64,000 bases of DNA, taken from the NCBI GenBank assembly GCA_002104985.1, contig MCGO01000146.1, positions 1 to 64,000 on the forward strand, written 5' to 3'. Positions within the stretch are counted from its first letter, which is position 1. Each line of letters opens with the position of its first letter. A program made the translations under genes and the position numbers. Shown piece by piece: positions 34,582-44,901 of the stretch. The notes under the pieces were generated by a model. It was not told the origin of the DNA, made no database searches, and worked only from the letters and a program-made list of their open reading frames with translations. The stretch is from Rhizoclosmatium globosum. Lineage: Eukaryota; Chytridiomycota; Chytridiomycetes; Chytridiales; Chytriomycetaceae.

Positions 34582-35988
34582 ATGACCAAAAAAGGGCAAC
34601 AACAACCACATCAAGTCCAAGAACGGATCGCGCTCTTTGTGCCCAATGTGATTGGCTACATCCGACTTGCCACATGTTTCCTTTCGTGTGTTGCCATGGC
34701 CGAGCGACCTGTGACTGCGATCGTATTGTACTCAGTGTCCTGTCTTCTTGATGCAGCAGATGGATACGCAGCACGGGCCCTGGATCAAAGTAACGCTTCC
34801 CTTTACTTTTCAGCTCACTTGACGCTATCATCATCCCTCTTCATCCTACTCCTTCGCCATCGCAACTGATCCAACGCAATCCTCTCAACCCTTTCCCCTC
34901 CTCCCTTCTTCTTCTCCACAAACACAACAACCAAACCAACATTTAAATCCAACACAACGAAAAAAAGGCTCCCGCTTCGGCGCCGTGCTCGACATGGTTC
35001 TCGACCGCCTAACAACGCTCTGCCTCCTCGTCCGCCTCGCCCTCCAACTCCCCGCCCCGTTAGTCCTCGCAATCCAAGTCCTCGCATCTCTCGACCTCGC
35101 CTCACACTACTCCCACATGTACGCTTCCCTCGTAACCGGGTCTGAGAGCCACAAGAAGATTGACCCGAACGCGCCATACCTCCTGCGACTCTACTATCAA
35201 TCTAAAGTTGTCCTTTTTCTCGTGTGTTTGCTGGATCAGTGGTTTTATATCTGTTTGTATCTGTTGACGTGGAGGGATCCTGGATCTGGTTCGTCTTCCT
35301 TTGAAATCGTCTGCACTTGAACTCTCTTGCAATTCTGGAAATGAGCTCTTTATTTCGAATACGGATGATGATTAATTTTGGGACGCAAAAGGACGGGTTT
35401 ATTGGAGGTGCGATGAAATACTGGGGTTTGCGAAAACTGGAAATATCCCCATGGCGGAAGGAGGCAACTTTGTGATTGACTGTGTGACTATCGCCTACTT
35501 TAAGAACAGCAAGATAATCCAAAATGTCAATCTTGAACTCATACTCTCAACACTTCATCGAATTCTCGAAAACCCAACAACTAACTAACCTTTCAACGAA
35601 ACACACACAGGCAACCTCCTCTTCCCCGCATCTCAAACAGTATCAACCTCATGGTTCTCAGTCCTCATGAACGAAGGTGCAGGAATGTTCATCAAACACG
35701 CACTCGTTCCTTTCTTTGGAACGACGCCTGTCGAAATCGGAATTCTCTTGATTGAAGAAATGGGTGCAATTCGAATGACCATTTGGGTGATTGCAGGGTT
35801 TAGTGGCGTTGTTTGTCTGTTCAAACAGGTGAAACCCCCCAAGTCCTTCAGATTTCTACCTTTGATAAAAAGCGCGTTGACAATTTTATTGCACCTAGGT
35901 CTTGAACGTGATTCAGATGGTCGGTGCATACAAAGATTTGGCTGCTTTTGACGTAAAGAGCCGATCAAAGGGGAAGAGACGGGGTTGA
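34582..35988 (+). CDS. PIS1: Phosphatidylinositol synthase (CDP-alcohol phosphatidyltransferase)
   Basis: It starts MTKKGQQQPHQVQERIALFV and then has PNVIGYIRLATCFLSC. The catalytic motif D-G-x2-A-R-x8-G-x3-D-x3-D is complete across the first splice: DGYAARALDQ joined to SRFGAVLDMVLD. The PI-synthase hallmark HYSHMYASLVTGSESHK follows, which separates it from choline or ethanolamine phosphotransferases. Introns occur near 34791-34971, 35289-35610 and 35830-35898; the last exon gives VLNVIQMVGAYKDLAAFDVK. Multi-pass ER membrane enzyme making phosphatidylinositol from CDP-diacylglycerol and inositol. It is the only ordinary gene inside the homeobox array and shares the + orientation. Essential in yeasts. 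Confidence 0.92.
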
Positions 35989-36657
35989 TTTTTTTATTCG
36001 TTGATTCTTTGCGGTATATGATGCTGGCGATAAAAGTAATAATGGTTATAGTCTGTTTTCTGCAGACAGCGCGAAGGAGCGCTTACGCCACCTCCAGCCG
36101 TCAAATTGGAAAATTTTGAATATGCGTCCAACAACGTCCAGTGTCAAAACGGGAAGACTGCATTATTAAATAGGATTTCAAAATGATGGATTTTTCTATC
36201 CGTGTAGTTTGCAGGTGAGATGTTACGCTTATTCCATATATTCAAAAAGCCGAGCTTTTTAAACCCGGTTTTCTTTCTCGAATCTATCTGACATCCGTGT
36301 CAATAGTCATGAAAGGCAGAGAATTGATGTATGACTGTTGCTGATGTAGAGATGAGGGGTGGCACCCTCAGTCTAACCCTCATTGTCATCCTGAGCTTCG
36401 GAGGAATGTAGGAGACTTCCGCTACCGAAAATGGATGTTTCGGATCCAAACCAAGGTACATTCTTCTGTCCTAGACAGTTTCTGGCCCACTACGGATGGG
36501 CACGATGACATCTTACTCCGCCAAACCCTCAATCTTGCACGAAAAAATCTTGGGGAATTTTTTTGGGCTCTCCCAAAAATTTCCAGCAGCATCCCACACC
36601 AACAACCACCGCAGACAAAACGTCACTGCGAAACCCTGCAAGCCCAACACAAAAAAG
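35989..36657. promoter_or_regulatory. PIS1-H3 intergenic region with GGGTGGC-type element
   Basis: About 670 bases without a supported gene. GAGGGGTGGCACCCTCAG near 36355 shares GGGTGGC with the region before H5 and, on the other strand, with the duplicated element before H7. AAAATCTTGGGGAATTTTTT near 36543 lies about 110 bases before the chosen H3 start. Confidence 0.35.
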
Positions 36658-37749
36658 ATGACTGCCATGTATCCCCAAGATCCCTACGAGCAGCACTTCT
36701 TCTATGAGCAGATGCCCTATCCCACTGCGGCACCTCTGAATCAAGAAACATTCTACTACGAGCAGTACGCCCCCGCCGCCCCTCTTCAGCAACAACCGCA
36801 TCCAACCTATCTTCCTCTGGACGCAGAAGTACTAGTGCCATTTGAGCTCCTCCAGGGGTCATTCTCTGTGTCAGACGAAGTGTTCTCGCACAGCCCCGTC
36901 CATCGCTTCGATCACCCAACTTTGGATATGCATCATAACCCTCATGAAGTTTTCCCATCATTCGCGCCTATTCAAAGCCATCCACAAGACTACCAGCAGT
37001 ACGCAGATCAGTCACTCTACTCCAACAATCCATACACTGCAACTCACCCTATCCCCAGCTTTGACCTTTCCATCTCACCAATCTCCACCAGTCCGCGTTG
37101 CCGTTCTCCTCCATCTCCAATCAACACTGCCAACTCGCAGTGTATCCCTCTCTCCGCAATCATGGGCTCTACTCAAGAGCTCAAGCGAGAACCCATCTCC
37201 CAACATCTCTCCTCCACAATCCCACCACACCAATCACAAATGAACCAGATCCAGTCCCCTCCACAAGCATTTATCGACACAAGAACCCACGAGTCCTACA
37301 CCGACATGTATCCAGCCCAACCAAGCAACACGTACACAACGCCACCAACAAACTCCTCCTCCGCCGCAACAGCCCACCACCATCAACAACCCTACCAACC
37401 CCGCCCCCAAGTCCGCATCGTATCCCCCCTCAGCGACCACGACGACTCCGAAACCTCCTCCTCAACAACACACCGCCGAAACCGCGTCGGCGGAACAAGC
37501 AAGAAACGCCACACCCTCGACACATCCCAATCCGACATCCTGAACCAATGCTTCCAAAGCCACAGGTTCCTCCGCCCAGGACAGGCAAAAGAGCTGTCGG
37601 AGCAGTTGGGTATGACTACAACCCAGGTCAAGATCTGGTTCCAGAATAAGCGCGCGTATGGGAAGAGGAAGGGGTATAAGCGTGGAGGCTCGAATAAGCA
37701 TGCTCACGCGCATGACGATGAGGACGACGGCGCGTATGGGTCTGAGTAA
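36658..37749 (+). CDS. Homeodomain protein H3
   Basis: Intronless, about 363 residues from MTAMYPQDPYEQHFFYEQMP; an in-frame ATG 54 codons upstream (36496) is possible but encodes unlike sequence. Tyr/Pro/Gln-rich N-terminal region, then a basic stretch (SSSTTHRRNRVGGTSKKRHT). The homeodomain reads LDTSQSDILNQCFQSHRFLR then MTTTQVKIWFQNKRAYGKRK, with W48, F49, N51 and R53 intact and canonical 60-residue spacing. The tail is basic and then acidic (DDEDDGAYGSE). It shares with H5 the features LNxCF, FL, QAKxLS, LGMT and WFQNKRA, so these two form a separate subgroup. A polyadenylation signal AATAAA lies near 37946. Confidence 0.9.
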   Translation: MTAMYPQDPYEQHFFYEQMPYPTAAPLNQETFYYEQYAPAAPLQQQPHPTYLPLDAEVLVPFELLQGSFSVSDEVFSHSPVHRFDHPTLDMHHNPHEVFPSFAPIQSHPQDYQQYADQSLYSNNPYTATHPIPSFDLSISPISTSPRCRSPPSPINTANSQCIPLSAIMGSTQELKREPISQHLSSTIPPHQSQMNQIQSPPQAFIDTRTHESYTDMYPAQPSNTYTTPPTNSSSAATAHHHQQPYQPRPQVRIVSPLSDHDDSETSSSTTHRRNRVGGTSKKRHTLDTSQSDILNQCFQSHRFLRPGQAKELSEQLGMTTTQVKIWFQNKRAYGKRKGYKRGGSNKHAHAHDDEDDGAYGSE

Positions 37750-38602
37750 ACCCGTTTTGTTGATTTTTTGGTGTTTCTTCTTGTACCATACTGTAGTTCC
37801 AAATTCCCGTCTAGTGTAGTTTTCGCACTGTTTTCTCTTTTGCTTTCTTTTCTTTTTCTTTTTTTTATATTCGCCTTTGTGTTTGTAGAGAGCCCTGTAG
37901 ATTGTGCTGTGTAGTCTTTTTTGTAGAGTTCTTTGTAAGTAAAAAAATAAAATTAAGTATACTTAAACTTGAATGCAGTCATAAAGTGGCAAGCGTGCTT
38001 TGCTTTCCTAAATTGGCAAAATTTTAGCGGAGAGCCCTTAAATGTTGAAGAAACCCGCGTATTTGTGATATGATGGACATAAACTCTACTCTATTGAACA
38101 ATTGCAGACTCTAAGTTTTCTTATTTCTAACTGTAAGGATATGAGATCTCAGACACAAAACACGGAATGAACGATTTTTCCACCGCTTAATCCAAAACAG
38201 TGTCTTAACCTTGTTGATGGCGTACTATTTAATGGAGCAGCGGAATCAAGTGATATTCTCTGTTTTATATCCTGAACCACAAATCGTAGACACCCTTATC
38301 ACAATTTCCATTATGAGCTATCAATCGATGCATGAATGCAAAGTCATTGGAGCAAACACAGTTATTAATAGGATGATTGGTGTGGTCTCTTTGATAAAGC
38401 AGCAGCAGTTGCAAAACCGACAAATGTTGATGGTGGCTTGTCGGTCGTACGTGCCGCAGCAACTGCATCTCCTCTTTCTCGAGTAAATTTCTGTCCATCC
38501 GCACATTTGGCAGGAAACTTGCCGCACAAACAAGTGCATCTCTTTACTCTCCCACTAATTGAGTCCCTGCCCGCGCTCCGTCCGTCCGTCCAGCATCAAC
38601 AC
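37750..38602. promoter_or_regulatory. H3-H4 intergenic region
   Basis: About 850 bases. The H3 3' UTR is T-rich and carries AATAAA at 37946-37951. The rest is the H4 promoter/leader. A short open frame at 38211-38486 lacks recognisable features and is not called. Confidence 0.3.
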
Positions 38603-39807
38603 ATGTCAATCAAGCAAAACAACTCATCGACACCGCAGCAGTCTTCAAGCGGATTGAATCCATTGTCTGAGCATCCATTATTGAGACAGCTCCACTCACC
38701 GTCCACGCTCCCCCTCTCTGCATTTGGGGATCTCTCCAGCACCTTGAACCAACCTCAAGTGGCAACCCAAGACGACAAAGCATTGATGTCAACTTCATTT
38801 GATAGTGACTTTGATTTCCTCACCACACTGTCTCTTCCATCACAGTCTCAAGTCATTTTAAATGCTCCTCCACCACCAAAGTCAAACTTGAAAAATGGTT
38901 GCAAGCTTTTCCTTGACACGTCAACTACCACGCCTCTCTTAGACCAACAAATTCAAGCTGCCTTCTTCTCTCCCAATACACCAAGTACATTTCAATCAGG
39001 CTTCTTGCAGTCACAACTGGATCAAGCATTCAATGCATCTACAACACCATCCGGCCTCTTGGATCCAAGTTATCAAGCACTATATTCAGGATTACCAATC
39101 GGATCATTTGAATCTCTCTCCTTCCAGTCACCCACTGAAGTCCCAACAACAAACTTCTTTTCGCAAAGTTTTGCAACACCTACACACACTCCAGTCAACC
39201 CATTTTTCCAGCAGCCCTTCACAATACCAAATTCCACTCTTGAAAATCCTTTCACCCGTGATTTCCTTGGTACTTCGTCGCATTCTGTGCCACTCTCCAG
39301 CCCAAGCGTCTCGCCTTCACAATTCACAACAAATCGAGTCAACACACCACGGTTGATCTCTCGGCAATCAGTGATTCTTCCACGGTACAACCCGATCGGA
39401 ATCGAGAGCGCACCACAGAGTCGCCATTGCAGCCCCCTCCCAACACCAAGACCCAAAAGCGCACCCCAAAGCCGTGTTTCTTCTCCTGTTGCACGAGACA
39501 GTTTGAATTCCAGTTTCGATGTTGAGCATTTATCTAACATGCAATCCGATCCCGACGCGAAACGCTTCCGCCTCCCTAAACAACAAATGGACTGGTTAAA
39601 AAGTCGGTATGAAGAGAATCCGTTCCCGACGCCAGATGAAGTGCTTGTCATGGCGAATAAGCTTGGAATGAATAAGCGCAAGTTACGTATTTGGTATGTT
39701 ATCATTGTAATCAGAAAAAATCTGTTTCTGACATTCTGTTTCATAGGTTTCAGAACCGACGATGCGTCGCAAAACGGAGAGAGAAGCTTGGCAGTTCACT
39801 TGACTAA
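38603..39807 (+). CDS. Homeodomain protein H4
   Basis: Starts MSIKQNNSSTPQQSSSGLNP, the first ATG of the frame. Ser/Thr/Pro/Phe-rich N-terminus with SP-type phosphorylation-like sites (SRHCSPLPTPRPKSAP). The homeodomain begins KRFRLPKQQMDWLKSRYEEN and continues MNKRKLRIW, where intron 39694-39746 splits Trp48 as TG|G. Exon 2 adds FQNRRCVAKRREKLGSSLD and stops. The protein therefore ends just after the homeodomain. Canonical 60-residue spacing. The KRFRLPxxQMxWLK opening is shared with H7 and H2b and closely with H6. Confidence 0.9.
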
Positions 39808-40478
39808 ACGATTATGTCAGCACCTTCTATTCCCTACCATACATTTGCATCTTTTCATTACTAGTATGTGAATAGAATTCTGTAAAATCTGAAACATTGC
39901 AAACGAGAGCTGCCCGCGCGATTTTTCCCCCCTTCCTCTCAACCATAGAATTTTTTTCGGTCCTCATCACCACTGAATGAGGGTCGTGATTAATGAGCAC
40001 CAAAGTCAACCAATTATTGAAGCAATTTAGTCGGAGTTTATTTTTGTTCATAAATTTTGTTATAACAATCTGGTCAATGGTGTGGCCCCAATAATTTCGT
40101 GTGAGTGAAATTCCGGATTGAATTATGAATGAAAAAGCAAGTTATAATGAACGGAGTGATATAGGACGAAATCACAAAAGAAACTCTGGAAAATGAGGGT
40201 GGCGACTCTCGGGCTTGGTGAAACCCTGTCCCTCATGGGATGGCGTGATTTCAAGAAGGGGAGGCGTCTTGGGCTCCAGGCGTCTCCCGTACAGTATCGT
40301 AATCGGAATCAAAATGAATTACCAGCAAATGCTCACCTCTGTCATCCGCGTGCCCACCAGAGCACGCACGGAAAGGAGATGACCTGAAAATTCCCATCAA
40401 GGAGATTTCAGAAATTTCAGGCAGCACGCACGTTCACGCCTTGCAAAATTTTGTCGAAACCACACAACACACAAAAAC
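39808..40478. promoter_or_regulatory. H4-H5 intergenic region with GGGTGGC element
   Basis: About 670 bases. GAGGGTGGCGACTCTCGGG lies near 40195, about 280 bases before the H5 start, comparable with GAGGGGTGGCACCCTCAG before H3. A downstream AAATTTCAGGCAGCACGCACG stretch is also like the AAATTTCCAGCAGC stretch before H3. No gene supported. Confidence 0.35.
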
Positions 40479-41501
40479 ATGTCCATTCTGTCTGAAGCTA
40501 TTCCCGACGAGTTCTTCAGCTGGAGCTCTGCGCAAACTGTATGCAGCCCAGCCCAGGTTTCCAACGACTTTGTAGCTGTTGACAGCCAGATTCCAGTTGA
40601 TATGCTCCCACACGCTGATATGGCGTGCCTCGATCCTGACATGTTCTCATACTTTATGATGCCTCCAATGCCTGTTGAACCAATGACTTTCAACTCACTT
40701 CCACTCGACTTTACCTTTCCCTCTGACTCGGGTGCAGCGTTTGAATACCCCGCCTTCTCTGACCCGTACCCAAACAACATGAACATGTTCACTTCCTCCT
40801 ACAACTCACCTTCTCCAACTCCCACTCTTCGTATCGAGTCTCCATTTGCCTCGTTCCACTCTTCCTCCACCCCGCCACATACCCCGACGTGTCTTCCGCT
40901 TTCTATCGTTGCGCCGTCACCCGCCCCATTCTATCTCGATACATCAGCCCCCCAACAGCAGCCTGCAACCGAAGTAGCCTTCACTTCCCCTATTCTTGCT
41001 CCAGCTTCTCCAAAGTCTGTTTCACTTCTCAGAACTGTCAAGAAAACTGCCATCCTCAAGAAAGCTGCATCTCCATCTGGATTGCGACCCTTAACTTTCC
41101 AAGATTTCAAGGCGTCTCCAAGTCCTATTGCTCACTCTCTGCTTGATGATAGCACAGTGGAGCCTGTCTCTCCCGTTTCGGAAGTTGCCAGCGAACCATC
41201 AAACCCCGATAAGTCTCCCGCGCCACCCTCCATCACCACAACCTCTTCGTCCCGATCCTCAAAGAAATCTTCGTCTGCTTCCCAAGGTACAAAGAAGAGA
41301 CATATTCTTCAGGAGTGGGAGACAGAAGTGCTCAACAAGTGTTTCGAGCAGAACCAGTTCTTGGTGTCTGAACAAGCCAAGGATTTGTCTGCTCGTCTTG
41401 GGATGACTGTTAACCAAGTACGAATCTGGTTCCAGAACAAGCGCGCATTTGTGAAGCGTCAGATGTCAAAGAACTCTAACATGACTGAAGATGATGACTG
41501 A
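40479..41501 (+). CDS. Homeodomain protein H5
   Basis: Intronless, 340 residues, starting MSILSEAIPDEFFSWSSAQT. The Ser/Pro-rich region has three segments with possible SP phosphosites. The homeodomain near the C-terminus reads KKRHILQEWETEVLNKCFEQ, then NQFLVSEQAKDLSARLGMTV, then NQVRIWFQNKRAFVKRQ. W48, F49, N51 and R53 are intact, spacing canonical. Closest to H3 (same LNxCF, QAKxLS and WFQNKRAF/Y). The acidic end NMTEDDD also resembles H3. Only about 270 bases separate its stop from the H6 start. Confidence 0.9.
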   Translation: MSILSEAIPDEFFSWSSAQTVCSPAQVSNDFVAVDSQIPVDMLPHADMACLDPDMFSYFMMPPMPVEPMTFNSLPLDFTFPSDSGAAFEYPAFSDPYPNNMNMFTSSYNSPSPTPTLRIESPFASFHSSSTPPHTPTCLPLSIVAPSPAPFYLDTSAPQQQPATEVAFTSPILAPASPKSVSLLRTVKKTAILKKAASPSGLRPLTFQDFKASPSPIAHSLLDDSTVEPVSPVSEVASEPSNPDKSPAPPSITTTSSSRSSKKSSSASQGTKKRHILQEWETEVLNKCFEQNQFLVSEQAKDLSARLGMTVNQVRIWFQNKRAFVKRQMSKNSNMTEDDD

Positions 41502-41772
41502 TTTCCCTGCATACATTTCCTTGCATTCGCACCTCCTCCCACCCCTTCCCTCACCTAGATCTAGAAAACCTTGCTCGTTCTTTTATTTCGTTCTTTTGTT
41601 GTTCTTCTTTACCCGTTTAGATTCCTTTCAGACTAGAGTTGGATCTATTTCCCTGTACGATTCCCTAACTTATATAAAAGTGTTGTGTGTGTATCCATCT
41701 TTAAATATTCTATCTCAAAGAAAAACGTGGTCTTGGCTTGGCAATCCAACTCACCCACAAAAAGGTCAAGCG

Positions 41773-42782
41773 ATGACTACTTCCTCCACGACGCACAATG
41801 AGCAGAGAACTGCTGCGAAAGATCATGAAGTAATGCCCGTAACGCCATCGTCGCTTGAAGGAGTTGATCAGCAACAGTTGCCTCAGAGTCAGATCTCGGA
41901 CTTGGAAGCCACTCTTGCCCCTATAACCACAAACATATTATATCCTGCATTGTTTCCGTCTTCCATGCCCATATCACTCCTTCAGCAAAGTTCCCAATTT
42001 TGGTTCGGCGAAGTACAACAAGGTTTTGCACAGCCTCAGGCACCTTATTTCCACCCAATTCAGCCGACGCAGCCGCTATTTCAGTCGTATCCCCCACTCT
42101 CAATGTCAAATAACACAATGTATCCTTTCCATCATGGTCTCAGTGTGCAGCAGGAAGCTTCGCCAAATAGTACCCACGTTTCTCCCTTTTCAGCGCAAAC
42201 ATTCAATTCGACAATCGATACGAAATCAATCAACTCGGCAAGAAACGATATCAGTGAGATTGGAAGCGCCGTCAGCGCTAAACTTGACGGGAGTCCGATC
42301 ACCACGTCGGTTGGAAATCGGTTGGGTGGCAGTACAAGTTCAAAGCGTCACCAGAATTCAGTCCGACAAGCTGAGGAGGATTTTGATTTTGAAAATGAAG
42401 AAACAATGGACGATGGATCAGGGGAAGACGATGACGATGTTTGGTCTGGCGATAACTACTCGTCTCCAACGAAGCGGGCAACAAAAGCAACCAGCTCGAG
42501 GAGAAGGCGTACAGCAGAAGATTTTTCAGACGGTATTAATCCCAGAAGCTTGAAACGATTCAGGTTTCCGTTGGATCAAATGAAGGTTCTTAAAGCGCGG
42601 TATGCGATAAATCAAGTTCCAACGCATGAAGAAATGCGCGTAATTGCTACAGAATTTGGCGTCGATTTTCACAAGATAAAGATTTGGTAAGACCCCTTTC
42701 CAAATGTTAGAAGGGCTGAACATTCAACAGGTTTCAGAACAGGAGAGCAGCACAAAAACGACGGGACTCAGGTCAAACATGA
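41773..42782 (+). CDS. Homeodomain protein H6
   Basis: Start at MTTSSTTHNEQRTAAKDHEV. Region with acidic clusters (EEDFDFENEETMDDGSGEDD), then basic SSRRRRTAEDF. The homeodomain begins LKRFRFPLDQMKVLKARYAI and continues VDFHKIKIW; intron 42687-42730 (44 nt) splits Trp48 as TG|G, and exon 2 gives FQNRRAAQKRRDSGQT followed by a stop. Canonical 60-residue domain. The acidic stretch could be an activation domain; this is inference from composition. Confidence 0.9.
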
Positions 42783-42851
42783 AACAAAATAGTGATATCG
42801 AGCAAAATAAATGCGTTATGGACAAATGTCGAAGAAGTTCTGCTCTCATTC

Positions 42852-43190
42852 CAATTTGAATTTCTAAGTCCGCAAAAATGAGCCACCCAAAGTTGGCATC
42901 TCCGCAAATCCCAAACTTATGTTCTGTCTTTGACGGTGCTCGTTCATGTTTATTGTTAGTGCTGGCGCGACGCTTGTTATGAGCGAGATCCCAACAAGGA
43001 GGCAGATTCACTTTGGCGAATGAAGCCTAATGATCAGATATTGAAGCAAAGCAGTGATTGCAATAGTTCTTTGTTTGGAATGGTCCTACTCTTCTCAACT
43101 GAAACAGTTGCGGGGGTTATCCAGATGTATATTGAAATTTCTAAATCCGCTTCGGCTGAGCCACCCGGAGTCACCATCTCCTTCCATCTC
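42852..43190. repeat. Duplicated ~50-bp element upstream of H7
   Basis: Two imperfect direct copies lie in the H6-H7 spacer (42783-43321). Copy 1 at about 42855-42902 contains TTTCTAAGTCCGC, TGAGCCACCC and CATCTCC. Copy 2 at about 43134-43182 contains TTTCTAAATCCGC, TGAGCCACCC and CATCTCC. The order and spacing match within one base. The core TGAGCCACCC is the reverse complement of GGGTGGCTCA, similar to elements before H3 and H5. No gene is seen in the spacer. Confidence 0.6.
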
Positions 43191-43321
43191 CGATAAACTA
43201 AAATTTGGGCATTTGGCAGCGGCAACCCTTGGGCTTCCATGGTCATTGTTTCGCAGCCGCCAGGACTCAAATAACTTTTTTCCACCTCGCAACACTTACC
43301 CACAGCCCCCAACAACTTCCA

Positions 43322-44638
43322 ATGATTCAGAGTGCCATGACCGAAGCCATTCCAATCAAGCGCAACCAACAATCCACACTGTCTTCGTCGCTGGATCTGT
43401 TACGCCCACCAGCTCAGTTCTCTGCTCACCCTCTCATGCCGCAACTTATGGCTCGGGAGGCATCCTCTGCCAGCCTCGGTATCTTCAACACGCCGCTTCA
43501 CACTCCAAATCCATCGCCAGATGCCGCATTCCGCATTCAAGACTGCCTCTTTCCGTTGTCCCCACCAAACTGGCCGTCTGCAAAACCGAGTGCCCCCGGA
43601 TTGAGAGCCCAATCTTTCAACACTCCCGCATACAATGCTATGGAATCAAATGACCTTTTCCCGTTATTGGATGCTTCGTCATTGGCAGATGGTGGGGACA
43701 GAGCAAACTCCATGATTTTCCATATGCCGCTGCAAAACTCGAACCTCTCCAGTCACGTGATTCCGAAGCACGCCAAAAAATGCGGAACTGAATCACAAAT
43801 TGATAATTGCAGCGGCAATGCGATGGAAACAAATAATACTCTTCCAGAAGCCATAAGTTTTCATCAAAAGCCTTCAATGCCCGACTACCGGTTCACGTTC
43901 TCACAAGATTATGACGACAGCCGTGCGTACTTTCCATCGACATCTCAATTGCAATATTCGTCTGCCGCTATGACTGAAAACTGGCTCTATGATTCAATGT
44001 TAGACCCTCTTGGTGGCTTCGTCGACATGGCTTACCCTTCTATGGTCATGCCTCCAGAACTCGCAACTTTTCAATTTCCACTTCAAGTACCATCTGCATC
44101 CTCCGCAACGGTCAGTTTATGTTCGACTCCAGTTCCACCATCAAGTGCAGTTCTGTCGTCTCCTCCACCTTTGGACACTGCTCAAATCAATGCCATCTTT
44201 GGCTTTGATTCTCAACAACAGATGGAGTCACTTACGTTACCTTCCGCGTCATCCAAGCGTTCTCTCAGCTGTCCAAATACTAGCACTCGGTTACCACTCC
44301 GTGCAGTTCGTCTTCCTGTGACAACCCCCACACCAGAGTCGACACCCCTCTTGACGTCCAAGAATGGCCGGAAATCTGAACAGCACTCGCGTGCTTCCTC
44401 ACCGGACGACCACGAGCCTGGTTATTCTTACAAGAACAACAAGCGTTTCCGTCTACCGAAAGAGCAAATGGCTTGGCTGAAGGAGCTATTTGACCAGAAT
44501 CCACTTCCATCATCTGCTGAAGCTGAGAGAATCGCTGCTGAGATTGGCGTTGATGTCCAGAAAATCAAAATCTTCTTCCAAAACCGAAGGGCTGCTGAGA
44601 AACGGCGAGCTGCTTCAAGGAAATCAAGTACAGCATAG
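43322..44638 (+). CDS. Homeodomain protein H7 with Phe at position 48
   Basis: Intronless, about 438 residues from MIQSAMTEAIPIKRNQQSTL (MTEAIP at 43337 is an alternative start). Ser/Pro-rich region with a string of aromatic motifs (MSRAFxF-like: MPDYRFTFSQDYDDSRAYFP). The homeodomain opens NNKRFRLPKEQMAWLKELFD and ends VDVQKIKIFFQNRRAAEKRR. Position 48, almost always Trp, is Phe here (ATCTTCTTCCAA), while F49, Q50, N51, R53 and the spacing are kept. No intron interrupts helix 3, unlike H2, H4 and H6. AATAAA at 44702-44707 is a likely polyadenylation signal. Confidence 0.9.
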   Translation: MIQSAMTEAIPIKRNQQSTLSSSLDLLRPPAQFSAHPLMPQLMAREASSASLGIFNTPLHTPNPSPDAAFRIQDCLFPLSPPNWPSAKPSAPGLRAQSFNTPAYNAMESNDLFPLLDASSLADGGDRANSMIFHMPLQNSNLSSHVIPKHAKKCGTESQIDNCSGNAMETNNTLPEAISFHQKPSMPDYRFTFSQDYDDSRAYFPSTSQLQYSSAAMTENWLYDSMLDPLGGFVDMAYPSMVMPPELATFQFPLQVPSASSATVSLCSTPVPPSSAVLSSPPPLDTAQINAIFGFDSQQQMESLTLPSASSKRSLSCPNTSTRLPLRAVRLPVTTPTPESTPLLTSKNGRKSEQHSRASSPDDHEPGYSYKNNKRFRLPKEQMAWLKELFDQNPLPSSAEAERIAAEIGVDVQKIKIFFQNRRAAEKRRAASRKSSTA

Positions 44639-44901
44639 AGTGCTCGAGTAAATCTTATAATCGTCCATATGCATATTTTGTAATCCGCAAATCAAACCTG
44701 TAATAAAATGTATTTCTTGATAATTGCTTGATCTGTCACTACTGTATTTCTCAGAAAATAAGACACTTAAAGAGAAAAAGAACCCCTCTTCCCTCCAGCC
44801 CATAACCTCCTCTCCTTCTTTGAAAACAGTAATAGGACCCACGTGGTTTTCTAACGACCCACGCAGCTCCGGTTGCATAATTCACATAATTCTTTCATCA
44901 T

